A DNA stretch of 64,000 nt from Streptomyces sp. NBC_00448 (GTDB lineage Bacteria > Actinomycetota > Actinomycetes > Streptomycetales > Streptomycetaceae): the NCBI RefSeq assembly GCF_036014115.1, contig NZ_CP107913.1, forward strand, positions 7,867,501-7,931,500, written 5' to 3'. Shown here piece by piece: positions 51,424-59,533 of this stretch; the stretch's first letter is position 1, and every line of letters begins with the position of its first letter. The notes under the pieces are model-generated. The model searched no databases. It was given only the letters and a program-made list of their open reading frames with translations, and was not told the DNA's origin. Position numbers and translations under genes: made by a program.

Positions 51424-51741
51424 CTGGTGTTCTCCTAGGGGGCCTCTGCGAGCCCGTAAGCTACCTGATCCCCGCCACCCGCGGGAGGTGTGAGCGAATA
51501 CCCACTCCGCCGGCGTTCATGCAGTTCATCCGCCTGTTACCGGACGTAGTAGGGCCGCTGGGCCACGAATGGCCCGATTGCGGCGATGACACACGGTACG
51601 GATCTCCACCAAATCTGCCCGGATCGACCACGGTCGCTCCACCCGCAGGTCGCCGGGGCGCGGCCTGGCCAGCGTTTTCACGTCACTGGCGGGTGTCCGC
51701 CCGCGCCTGTGCCGCTGCCGGTGTTCGTGCCCGCGCCCGGG
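51424..51741. other. 318-bp gap with no gene
   Basis: Lies upstream of the acyl-CoA ligase. On the minus strand a TAGCTT (about 51463-51458) could be the ligase -10. The part near 51540-51640 is A/T-richer than its surroundings, but I see no coding frame or repeat. Confidence 0.35.
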
Positions 51742-52632
51742 TCAGGGCAGCGGGCGGTGAAGGGTGTCGCCGGCCGCGAGCAGCGCCTGGGACAGCGCGG
51801 CGGCCGCCTCCTGGGCGGTGGTCCTCGGGTGGTCGCTGCGGGGCGCGCGGCCGTGCAGCAGGACGAAGTCCACGCCGCCCAGTTCCGGCAGTCCGGCGGT
51901 ACGCGGCGGCAGCCGCACCAGCCCGGCGGGCACCAGCGACTGCGCGTGGGCCATCACGCCCAGACCGGCCCGGGCGGCCGCGACCAGGCCGCTCAGGGAG
52001 GCGCTGGTGCAGGCGACCCGCCAGGCGCGGCCGTGCCGTTCCAGCACGTCCAGCGCACGGGCGCGGGTGATGCCGGGCGGCGGGAACGCGATCAGCGGCA
52101 CCGGCCGGTGCGGGTCGAGCCGCAGCCGCTCGCTGCCGATCCACACCAGGGTGTCCTGGAAGACCAGTTGCCCCGGGCCGCCGGGACCCGGCCGCTTGGC
52201 GAGGCACAGGTCCAGCTGCCCCGCGTCGAGCATCCGGTGCAGGATGCCGGACAGTTCGACGGTCAGCTCCAGGTCCACCTCGGGATGTTCGTGCCGGAAG
52301 GCGGCCAGGATCTCCGGCAGCCGGGTCAGCACGAAGTCCTCGGAGACCCCGAACCGCAGCCGCCCGCGCAGCCGGGTGCCGGTGAAGAAGCCGGCCGCCC
52401 GCTCGTTGGCCGCCAGGATGGTGCGGGCGAAGCCGAGCATCGCCTCGCCGTCCTCCGTGAGGTCCACGCCGTGCGTGTCCCGGAGGAACAGCCGGCAGCC
52501 CGCGGCCTCCTCCAGCCGCCGCACGTGCTGGCTGACGGTGGACTGCCGCAGGTCGAGCCGCTTGGCGGCCTGCGTGAAGCTCAGCGTCTGGGCGACGGCC
52601 AGGAACGTACGCAGTTGCACCGGTTCGAACAC
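51742..52632 (-). CDS. LysR-family transcriptional regulator
   Basis: 296 residues from a GTG at 52632. The ATG four codons up lies inside the TATGCT -10 and is less likely. HTH at about 5-60 (QLRTFLAVAQTLSFTQAAKR, LRQSTVSQHVRRLEEAAGCR), effector domain 85-290. It is divergent from the bile-acid-symporter-like gene with a LysR-type palindrome between, so that is its probable target. Confidence 0.92.
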   Translation of the reverse strand: MFEPVQLRTFLAVAQTLSFTQAAKRLDLRQSTVSQHVRRLEEAAGCRLFLRDTHGVDLTEDGEAMLGFARTILAANERAAGFFTGTRLRGRLRFGVSEDFVLTRLPEILAAFRHEHPEVDLELTVELSGILHRMLDAGQLDLCLAKRPGPGGPGQLVFQDTLVWIGSERLRLDPHRPVPLIAFPPPGITRARALDVLERHGRAWRVACTSASLSGLVAAARAGLGVMAHAQSLVPAGLVRLPPRTAGLPELGGVDFVLLHGRAPRSDHPRTTAQEAAAALSQALLAAGDTLHRPLP

Positions 52633-52639
52633 GGCAGCC

Positions 52640-52669
52640 AGCATAGTCGCTCATCGCGATTCGTGATGA
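52640..52669 (-). promoter_or_regulatory. lysR promoter -10 and LysR-type operator
   Basis: TATGCT (52645-52640) lies 7 nt before the GTG at 52632. Directly upstream, 52651-52669 is a near-perfect palindrome (TCATC-N9-GATGA) containing a T-N11-A LysR motif (TCGCGATTCGTGA). Confidence 0.55.
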
Positions 52670-52725
52670 CAGTCAGAGCGGTGAGCGGGGTTCCCGATCA
52701 CCGGACGAACCGGCAGGCTGGGGCC

Positions 52726-53964
52726 GTGCCCACCCCTCTCGAGAGCGACGACGCCGTGCCCGCCGATGCCGCGCCGGGACGTACCGCTGATCCTGTGCCC
52801 GGTGGTCCCGGGCCGACCGGTTCCGCGTCGACCGGGGCCGGCGGTGCCCCCCGCAGGCAACCCATGGGTGCCGTCGGCACGCTCCTCAAGCGGCTGCCCG
52901 TCGACCCGTACATCGCCGCGCTGCTCTGCACCGTCCTGCTCGCCGCGCTGCTGCCGGCCACCGGGGGCGGGGCCCACGTGGCGAGCGGTGCCTCCGACGC
53001 CGCCGTCGGGCTGCTCTTCTTCCTCTACGGCAGCCGGCTGTCCACCGGGGAGGCGCTGGCCGGACTGCGGCACTGGCGGCTGCACCTGACCGTGCTCGCC
53101 GCGACGTTCGTGATGTTCCCGCTGCTCGGGCTGGCCGCCCACGGCCTGGTCCCGTACGTCATCTCGCCGAAGCTCTACCCGGGCTTCCTGTTCCTGTGCG
53201 TGCTGCCGTCCACCATCCAGTCCTCGATCGCCTTCACCTCGATCGCCCGCGGCAACGTGGCCGCCGCGATCTGCGCCGGCTCCTTCTCCAGCCTCGCCGG
53301 GATCGTGCTCACCCCGCTGCTGGCCGCCCTGCTGGTCGGGGGCAGCGCCGGCATCAGCGGGCACGCCGTCACCGGCATCGCGCTCCAGTTGCTCGCGCCC
53401 TTCCTCGCCGGGCAGTTGCTGCGCCGCTGGACGGCGCCGCTGCTCGCGCGGTACCGCAAGGTGCTCGGGTACGTCGACCGCGGCTCGATCCTGCTCGTCG
53501 TCTACACCGCGTTCAGTGAGGGCATGGCGGAGGGGATCTGGCACCAGGTGGCCGTGCCGCGGCTGCTGGAACTCGTCGTGGCCGAGGCCGCGCTGCTGGC
53601 CCTGATGCTGTCGGCCACCGCCTACGGCGCCCGCGCGCTCGGCTTCGGCCGCGCCGACCGGATCACCATCGTGTTCGCCGGCTCCAAGAAGAGCCTGGCC
53701 TCAGGGCTGCCGATGGCATCGGTGCTGTTCGGCGCGGGGGCCGGGCTCGCGGTGCTGCCGCTGATGCTCTTCCACCAGATGCAGCTCATGGTGTGCGCGG
53801 TGATCGCAAAACGGTGGGCGCGGCAGGGGGAGCCGCGGCTAGGGTTGCCCGATGATCGAGGAGACACCGAACTCCGGGCAGGACCCGGACTCCCGGCAGG
53901 ACCCGGACTCCCGTCCGGCTCCGGGCTCCCCGCGGCCCCCGGGCTCCCCGCAGGAAACGGGTAG
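52726..53964 (+). CDS. bile acid:sodium symporter (SBF/YfeH)-family transporter
   Basis: 412 residues from the GTG at 52726; the ATG at 52864 (MGAVGTLLKRLPVDPYIAAL) would begin at the first conserved residue. About nine or ten membrane segments with FFLYGSRLSTGEALAGLRHW, FLFLCVLPSTIQSSIAFTSI and AGSKKSLASGLPMASVLFG, the YfeH-type signature. It should be a cation-coupled carrier for an organic anion. The last 35 residues (PAGPGLPSGSGLPAAPGLP) come from an 18-bp repeat and overlap the DinB gene for 113 bp. Confidence 0.9.
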   Translation: MPTPLESDDAVPADAAPGRTADPVPGGPGPTGSASTGAGGAPRRQPMGAVGTLLKRLPVDPYIAALLCTVLLAALLPATGGGAHVASGASDAAVGLLFFLYGSRLSTGEALAGLRHWRLHLTVLAATFVMFPLLGLAAHGLVPYVISPKLYPGFLFLCVLPSTIQSSIAFTSIARGNVAAAICAGSFSSLAGIVLTPLLAALLVGGSAGISGHAVTGIALQLLAPFLAGQLLRRWTAPLLARYRKVLGYVDRGSILLVVYTAFSEGMAEGIWHQVAVPRLLELVVAEAALLALMLSATAYGARALGFGRADRITIVFAGSKKSLASGLPMASVLFGAGAGLAVLPLMLFHQMQLMVCAVIAKRWARQGEPRLGLPDDRGDTELRAGPGLPAGPGLPSGSGLPAAPGLPAGNG

Positions 53965-54481
53965 TTCGCCGTCGGCCGCGGACCGCCCCGACCCGCGCGG
54001 TGACCTGCGTCCGCCGGAGGCGCACGCCGATGAGCGGACCACCCTGCTGACGTTCCTCGGCTACCTGCGCGAGGCGCTGATCCGCAAGGCCGAGGGCGTC
54101 CCCGACAGCGCGGCGCGCACACCCGCGGTCCCGTCCGGCACCAGCCTGATCGGGCTGCTGCGGCACATGGCCGCCGTCGAGCTGAACTGGTTCGAGTGGG
54201 CGTACGCGGGGCAGGGGAGCGAGCCCTTGGACGACGAACCGGCCGTGGACGACGGCGACACCGTCGAGGCGGCCGCGGCGGCGTACCGCGAGGCGGTGCG
54301 CCGGGCCGACGCGGTCGTGCTCGGCTGCGCGGACCTGGAGCGGCCCGGTGCGCGCTCGCTGCGGGAGACGGCTCCGCCGTCGATGCGGTGGGTGCTGGTG
54401 CACATGATCGAGGAGACCGGGCGGCACGCCGGGCACGCGGACATCCTGCGCGAGTTGTATGACGGTTCGGTGGGGCGCTGA
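53852..54481 (+). CDS. DinB/DUF664-family protein
   Basis: 209 residues. The four-helix DinB fold spans about residues 55-205: ADERTTLLTFLGYLREALIR, LLRHMAAVELNWFEWAY with a metal-binding His, and VHMIEETGRHAGHADILREL with two further His. The family has metal-dependent enzymes, some using mycothiol. The first 45 residues are hexapeptide-like repeats (DPDSRQDPDSRP) that also encode the end of the symporter in another frame. TAGGGT (53840-53845) lies 6 nt before the ATG. Confidence 0.88.
   Translation: MIEETPNSGQDPDSRQDPDSRPAPGSPRPPGSPQETGSSPSAADRPDPRGDLRPPEAHADERTTLLTFLGYLREALIRKAEGVPDSAARTPAVPSGTSLIGLLRHMAAVELNWFEWAYAGQGSEPLDDEPAVDDGDTVEAAAAAYREAVRRADAVVLGCADLERPGARSLRETAPPSMRWVLVHMIEETGRHAGHADILRELYDGSVGR
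53877..53948. repeat. 18-bp tandem repeats in a two-frame coding overlap
   Basis: GGCAGGACCCGGACTCCC is present twice exactly (53877, 53895), then twice in degenerate form (53913, 53931). Since 18 is a multiple of three, both the symporter and the DinB frame read through as hexapeptide repeats. Confidence 0.9.
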
Positions 54482-54608
54482 CCGGGGGCCGCTCCCTTCA
54501 CGGCGCCCGGGTGGACCGGCGGGTGGACGGGCCTCGCCGGTGTGCGCGGTCCGTTCAGCCGCCCAGGACGGTTCGGCGGCCCAGCACCGTTCAGCGGCGT
54601 GGGACCGT

Positions 54609-54983
54609 TCAGTGGCGCAGCGCCGCGACCAGCAGGACCAAGGCGGACCAGCCGGTGAAGAGCGCGTAGGCGAAGAGCGGCCGGCCGCGGTCACCGGCGG
54701 CGAGCTGGCGGGCGAGGACCCAGCCGAAGTAGAGGACTTCGAGCGCGGCGCCGAGGACGCCGTAGCCGGGGTGCCAGATGCCGATCAGGAGCAGGACGGC
54801 GCAGGCGGTGTGGAGCAGGCCGGCGGCCGGCGGCACCCAGCGGTGCCGGCCCTCGCGCAGTCCCAGCCGGGTGAGGCTGTCGAGGCGCTCCACGCCCGGG
54901 CCGAAGCGGGCGAGTGCGGCGAGCGCGGAGGGCACCACTTCGAGCAGCAGAAGTGCGGTCAGTACGGCGCTGAGCGCGAACAC
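54609..54983 (-). CDS. small DoxX-like four-helix membrane protein
   Basis: 124 residues from the GTG at 54983, behind GGGAG. Four hydrophobic segments (about 3-22, 52-70, 74-92, 105-122) with loops RFGPGVERLDSLTRLGL and AGDRGRPLFAYAL. It resembles DoxX-like proteins of unknown function. Between this gene and DinB, about 54548-54615, GTTCAGYGGC-like units recur three or four times. Confidence 0.7.
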   Translation of the reverse strand: MFALSAVLTALLLLEVVPSALAALARFGPGVERLDSLTRLGLREGRHRWVPPAAGLLHTACAVLLLIGIWHPGYGVLGAALEVLYFGWVLARQLAAGDRGRPLFAYALFTGWSALVLLVAALRH

Positions 54984-55015
54984 GGCGGGCTCCCGGTCTC
55001 GGTGTGGGCCGCCCC

Positions 55016-55150
55016 GGTGCGTACGGCGAAGACGGGGTGCGCGGCGGGGCGGTGCGTACGGCGAAGACGGGGTGCGCGGCGGGGCGGTGCGTACGGCGGG
55101 GGCGGTGCGCGCAGCGAGGACTGTGCGTACGGCGGGGCGGTGCGCACAGC
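55016..55150. repeat. 35-bp tandem repeats between the DoxX-like and FdhD genes
   Basis: A 35-bp unit beginning GGTGCGTACGGCGAAGACGG is present at 55016-55050 and identically at 55051-55085; two shorter degenerate units follow to about 55150. It fills the gap between two genes of the same strand, just after the stop of fdhD. Confidence 0.9.
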
Positions 55151-55173
55151 CGGGACGGCCGCGGGCACGGTGC

Positions 55174-56019
55174 TCAGTGTGCCTGCTCGGACTCCGGTGC
55201 GAAACGGTTTTCCCCCGCGTAGACGTTCATCGAAGTGCCGCGCAGGAACCCGACGAGGGTGAGTCCCGACTCCGCGGCGAGGTCCACCGCGAGCGAGGAC
55301 GGCGCCGACACCGCGGCCAGCACCGGGATTCCGGCCATCACCGCCTTCTGCACCAGCTCGAAGGAGGCCCGGCCCGACACCATCAACACCCGCCCGGCCA
55401 GCGGCAGAAGCCCCTCCCGCAGCGCCCGGCCGACCAGCTTGTCCACCGCGTTGTGCCGTCCGACGTCCTCGCGGACGTCGAGCAGCAGGCCGTCGCCGTC
55501 GAACAGCGCTGCCGCGTGCAGGCCGCCGGTACGTTCGAACACCGCCTGCGCCGCGCGCAACCGGTCCGGCAGCGCGCTGAGCAACTCCGGTGTCAGCCGC
55601 GGCAGTTCGGGGTCGACCGGTGGCATGCGCGTCGCGGTGCGCACCGCGTCCAGGCTCGCCTTCCCGCACAGGCCGCAGGACGACGAGGTGTACACGTTCC
55701 GCTCCAGGGCGATGTCGGGGAGCGGGACGCCGGGGGAGAGGGTCACGTCCACCACGTTGTACGTGTTCCCGCCGTCGGAGGTGGCGCCCGCGCAGTACAC
55801 GACATTGGCCACGTCGTCCGCCGCGGCCAGCACCCCTTCGCTGACCAGGAAGCCGACCGCCAGCGCGAAGTCGTCGCCCGGGGTGCGCATGGTGATCGCC
55901 AGCGGCCGGCCGTTCAGCCGGATCTCCAGCGGCTCCTCGGCGACCAGCGTGTCCGCGCGGTGCCCGACCACGCCGTCCCTGATCCGCAGTACGCGGCGCC
56001 GCTCGGTGACCCGTCCCAT
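55174..56019 (-). CDS. fdhD: FdhD sulfur carrier/sulfurtransferase for formate dehydrogenase
   Basis: 281 residues. Conserved FdhD order: EEPLEIRLNGRPLAITMRTPG, DFALAVGFLVSEGV, the CxxC loop SSCGLCGKASLD, EDVGRHNAVDKLVG, and SGRASFELVQKAVMAGIPVL. It passes sulfur to the bis-MGD cofactor to activate formate dehydrogenases. No formate dehydrogenase gene is in this window. Divergent from the chorismate mutase gene. Confidence 0.95.
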   Translation of the reverse strand: MGRVTERRRVLRIRDGVVGHRADTLVAEEPLEIRLNGRPLAITMRTPGDDFALAVGFLVSEGVLAAADDVANVVYCAGATSDGGNTYNVVDVTLSPGVPLPDIALERNVYTSSSCGLCGKASLDAVRTATRMPPVDPELPRLTPELLSALPDRLRAAQAVFERTGGLHAAALFDGDGLLLDVREDVGRHNAVDKLVGRALREGLLPLAGRVLMVSGRASFELVQKAVMAGIPVLAAVSAPSSLAVDLAAESGLTLVGFLRGTSMNVYAGENRFAPESEQAH

Positions 56020-56173
56020 GCCGTACCTGTCCTGGTGGTCTCGTCGGTTCTCGTCGTCAGTTCACTGTCGTGTGGTTCCCTCCACGGTGCCCCCCGCCGC
56101 CCGTGCACCGTGTCATAGGGTGTGCCAGGCAGGAAAGCGGACCACCACGGACTTCCCAGGATGGCAGACCGAG

Positions 56174-56533
56174 ATGACAGACCAGCCGACGTCGGCCGCC
56201 GAGCACACCCTGGGCGACAACGAGCGCGCCCTCGCGAAGTTGCGCACCTTGCGCGGCAGCATCGACAACCTTGACGCGGCCCTCGTCCACTTGCTCGCCG
56301 AGCGCTTCAAGTGCACCCAGGAAGTGGGGGAGTTGAAGGCGGCGCACGACCTGCCGCCGGCCGACCCGGCGCGCGAGGCCGACCAGATCGCCCGGCTGCG
56401 GAGGCTCGCCGCCGACGCCCGGCTCGACCCCGCGTTCGCGGAGAAGTTCCTCAACTTCATCATCGACGAGGTGGTCCGCCACCACCGGGCGATCGCGGCG
56501 CGGCCGCGGCCGGACGGCGCGGGCGAGGCGTGA
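56174..56533 (+). CDS. AroQ-type chorismate mutase
   Basis: 119 residues from the ATG at 56174. A single helical AroQ domain: LRGSIDNLDAALVHLLAERF, EVGELKAAHDLPPADPAREA and FLNFIIDEVVRHH, with the conserved Arg, Lys and Glu that bind chorismate. It makes prephenate for Phe and Tyr. No signal peptide, so it is the cytoplasmic form. Confidence 0.92.
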   Translation: MTDQPTSAAEHTLGDNERALAKLRTLRGSIDNLDAALVHLLAERFKCTQEVGELKAAHDLPPADPAREADQIARLRRLAADARLDPAFAEKFLNFIIDEVVRHHRAIAARPRPDGAGEA

Positions 56534-56648
56534 TCGGGTCCACCCGGACGGCTTGCGTTCGGCGCGGTCACATATCCGTCGCGCGGCACGACTCATAGGT
56601 AGGACGCGCCTCGATCCGCGGGGCCGTATCCCGAGCACGGGAGCACCC

Positions 56649-57344
56649 ATGAGACTGGCGATCTTCGCCGCCACCGGCGGCATCGGCACGCAACTGCTGG
56701 CGCAGGCACTGGCCGGCGGCCACTCGGTGACCGCGGTCGTCCGCAACCCCGCCAAGCTGGGCGATCACGCGGGCCGGGACGACGCGGCGGGCCGGGACGT
56801 ACACGTGGTCACCGCCGACCTGTCGGCGCCCGACCCGGAGGTGCTGGCACGCGCCGTCAAGGGCGCGGACGCGGTGCTGTCGGGGTTCGGCCCGCGCGGG
56901 CGGGCGGACGCCGGCCACACCGGGAGCGGCACCCGCGCGATCGTGGAGGCGATGCGGACCAGCGGCGTACGGCGGATCGTCGCGGTCAGCGCGGCGCCCG
57001 TGTCCACCACGCCCTCGCCGGGCCGCCCGCACCCGCCCCGGCACGACCCGGGCGACGGCACCTTCATGCGCTACGTGGCCGCGCCGCTCGGGCAGTTCTT
57101 CCTCGGCAAGGTCTTCGCCGACGTCGCCGTGATGGAGGACGTGCTGCGTGACAGCGGCCTCGACTGGACCGTGGTGCGCCCGCCCCGCCTCACCGACAAG
57201 CCCTTCACGGGCAGCTACCGCACGGCGGCCGACCGCAATCTCAAGGGCGGCTTCAGCGTCCCCCGGGCCGACGTCGCCCACCTCATGCTCAGCTGCCTCA
57301 CCGACCCGGCCACCGTCCACCACGCCCTCGGCGTCGCGACCTGA
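56649..57344 (+). CDS. NAD(P)H-binding protein (BVR-B/NmrA-like SDR)
   Basis: 231 residues from the ATG at 56649, behind GGGAG. MRLAIFAATGGIGTQLLAQAL is an atypical-SDR cofactor motif, then TAVVRNPAKLG and GVRRIVAVSAAPVS. DWTVVRPPRLTDKP and PRADVAHLML match biliverdin reductase B-like proteins. A flavin- or quinone-reductase activity is possible. Confidence 0.9.
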   Translation: MRLAIFAATGGIGTQLLAQALAGGHSVTAVVRNPAKLGDHAGRDDAAGRDVHVVTADLSAPDPEVLARAVKGADAVLSGFGPRGRADAGHTGSGTRAIVEAMRTSGVRRIVAVSAAPVSTTPSPGRPHPPRHDPGDGTFMRYVAAPLGQFFLGKVFADVAVMEDVLRDSGLDWTVVRPPRLTDKPFTGSYRTAADRNLKGGFSVPRADVAHLMLSCLTDPATVHHALGVAT

Positions 57345-57453
57345 CCGGCCGCCCCGCCCCTTCCCACCGGCCCGAATCCAGGTGAGGAGCACTCCGATTC
57401 CTTGGTATCGTGGACTCGTCACCGCGACCCCACCGGTCCGGCGACGCCCACCG

Positions 57454-57541
57454 GTCCGGGTGGCGGAATGGCAGACGCGCTAGCTTGAGGTGCTAGTGCC
57501 CTTTATCGGGCGTGGGGGTTCAAGTCCCCCCTCGGACACCA
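57454..57541 (+). tRNA. tRNA-Leu (anticodon GAG)
   Basis: Acceptor stem GTCCGGG pairs with CTCGGAC; D-arm GGCGGAATGGCAGACGC; anticodon stem-loop CTAGC-TTGAGGT-GCTAG with anticodon GAG; long variable arm as in class II tRNAs; T arm GGGGGTTCAAGTCCCCC. The discriminator A and CCA (57538-57541) are encoded. It reads CUC/CUU leucine codons. Confidence 0.97.
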
Positions 57542-57558
57542 GCGGAAGTCCCATGATC

Positions 57559-57595
57559 GTCCGGGTCGAGATCCACTTCGACCCGGACGTTTTTT
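57559..57595 (+). terminator. intrinsic terminator of tRNA-Leu
   Basis: GTCCGGGTCGA and TCGACCCGGAC form a perfect 11-bp stem with an 8-nt loop, followed by G and six T. It begins 18 bp after the tRNA and is the clearest Rho-independent terminator in the window. Confidence 0.92.
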
Positions 57596-57733
57596 GTGCG
57601 GGGTGGTGGGTGCCTGAACACCTCGGCGCCCTCGACGGTGGCGGACGACGGCGCCACCGCCGCGGGGCTCTGGTGACGTGGACCAGGCCGACGGTCGGCA
57701 GAAGCAGGCCGCCGCCCGCCCGGGGCGCGGGGA

Positions 57734-58171
57734 TCAGGCGATGGTCAGGGTGAAGCCCTCGTTCTGGCGGGCGGCGCCCCTGCTGGTCCTGACCAGTACC
57801 GACGTGTTGCTGCTCCCGCACAGCGCCTGTGCGGAACGGGCCACGGAGATGATCGAGTCCACGGCGGCGTTCAGGTTCGACGACACCTGGGGCACCGCGG
57901 TCCGGATGTCGAAGCCGGAGGCGGAGATCTTCACGCAGTACTCACCCACCGCGACGCGCTTGACCGACGCGATGCCCTTCGCCCGAACCAGGCGACCGGC
58001 CGGGTCGACGACCGCTGCCGCCCGTGCGTAAGGGGCGACGGCGACCGGTACGGCGGCGGCGACAGCGGCATGTTCCTTGCCCGGGGCGGCGACCGCGACC
58101 GCGCCCGCGGTGAGGACGGAAGCCGCGGCAACCGCCACGGCGATGACAGGTGATTTCCCGAAGGCAGCCAT
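57734..58171 (-). CDS. small secreted protein, unknown function
   Basis: 145 residues from the ATG at 58171, behind AAGGA. Signal peptide KSPVIAVAVAAASVLTAGAV, cut near AVA-AP. The mature part has two cysteines (GEYCVKISASG and AQALCGSS) that may form a disulfide, and the rest is rich in Ala, Val and Ser. Family not recognised. The next 640 bp upstream are nearly empty. Confidence 0.8.
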   Translation of the reverse strand: MAAFGKSPVIAVAVAAASVLTAGAVAVAAPGKEHAAVAAAVPVAVAPYARAAAVVDPAGRLVRAKGIASVKRVAVGEYCVKISASGFDIRTAVPQVSSNLNAAVDSIISVARSAQALCGSSNTSVLVRTSRGAARQNEGFTLTIA

Positions 58172-58820
58172 GAAAGTCCTTCTCGACGAAGCCGATACTG
58201 GCAACTCAGAGTGCCCGACGACTGCGCTGCGTAACCAGGGAAACGGGGCGCCGTTCACTCCAACGAGGCGCCCCGGCAGGGGAGATGCCCCGGGCGCTGT
58301 CGCCGTGCCGTTCCACGCGCGGCCGGCGGACCCCACGGCAGGGCGAAGCCGGCGACCACGAGCGGAAGCGACCCAAGCGGGCGCCGGCACCCGAGGCAGC
58401 TTGGCGAGCCGGGTTGGACGCCGCAGCGTGGCCAGTCGTGGAGCTCGAAGCCGACGGCCTCGACAAGTCGACACTGCGCGGGGTCGCCCGGACCCTCGGC
58501 TCCCACCTCAACTCGGGCAGCTCGTACGTGAAGACGAAGCGGACACCCATCGAGACGAGGGCCGACCACATCGTCGGCGCCGTCGACGTCACCCACCTGC
58601 CCGACGTACCGGTCGAACGGGCCCGCACCTCGTGCGCCCGGCCGCGGGCGTAGTGGGGTGCCCTGTCCGCCCATGGGCTGCCGCCGGCCAGGGCGGAGCG
58701 TGCCGCCGGACCGACGGGAACGCGATTCTCGACTTCCACCCCGGCGGAGCCCGTCAGGCGTCCCCTCGGGGATGACCTTGGCCCCCGGCTGCGTGGGCGA
58801 TGCCGGTCGGCGCCAGGCGG
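58172..58820. other. 649-bp stretch with only weak coding signal
   Basis: A plus-strand frame (58285-58653, 122 residues) has credible codon use in its second half (DGLDKSTLRGVARTLGSHLN, then TPIETRADHIVGAVDVTHLP), but the overlapping minus-strand frames look as good. It may be a gene remnant. No repeats or RNA genes seen. Confidence 0.35.
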
Positions 58821-59270
58821 TCACTCGTCCTTGGGTGGAATGACGAATCCCCGCGTCGGTCCTGACCCCTGATTCTCTTCCTGGAACTTGGCGGCCACGG
58901 ATGCCAGCGCGTCGGCGGTCACGTCCCGGCGCGTGGTGGGTTCGGCTGTGTCGTACACGCGCCACGGCCCCGCCGCGTTCTCCGGGTCCTCCGGTGCGAC
59001 CACACCGGGGATGCCCAACTGTCGCAGCACAGCGTCGACTTGCCGGCCCTGCTCAGCGTCCACACTTCCGCCTTCCGTCTGCTCGCGGTCAGCCTGGCCA
59101 CCGCCATCGCCACCGCCCGAGCAGTGCGAAGCGCACTTGCCCGGATTGATCGGGCCGCAGCCGCCCGGCTTCGGGGTGGGAGCAGTTGGCCGCCACCGAC
59201 ACCAGGGCCTTGGTCGGGCCGCCCACAGTTCGCTGTCCACGGTGTGTCCGGCCCGCTCGATGACGGCCAC
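58821..59270 (-). pseudogene. hypothetical gene or remnant
   Basis: The frame gives 149 residues from a GTG at 59270. The last 75 (VDAVLRQLGIPGVVAPEDPE, DVTADALASVAAKFQEENQG) look like a real soluble domain with good codon use; the first 60 are rich in Cys, Pro and Trp (CASHCSGGGDGGGQ) and read more like another frame of a broken gene. In that other frame, VSVAANCSHPEAGRLRPDQS also looks plausible, which suggests a frameshift. Not recognised. It lies within the coding-poor region downstream of tRNA-Leu. Confidence 0.4.
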
Positions 59271-59533
59271 CGTACGGGTGAGCGCGGGCTCATCGTGCCG
59301 CCTTGGGAAGCCCTGGCTGGTCCGGGGCGCGGGCGGGCAGGTGGGGGTGGGGTCATCCGGGTGGCCCTGGTGGGGGCGGTTTGGGCTGTCGTGTGGGGCG
59401 GATGTGGGTTTGGGTGGGTGGCACGGCCGTGGTTCCGCTCACTGGCGGGCGGGCGCGCCGTATTCCCCCCGGGGGCCGTGTGCCCCGCCAATGGCCGGGC
59501 GGCAGTGTGCCCGGCTCCGGACCGGAGGCGATC

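Noticed and set aside
57490..57753. Plus-strand frame starting inside tRNA-Leu
   Set aside because: It overlaps the tRNA and its terminator, so it is not a gene.
57454..59533. Integrated element at tRNA-Leu
   Set aside because: No integrase, excisionase, replication or transfer gene, and no repeat of the tRNA 3' end in the window; kept only as a low-interest possibility of a scar.
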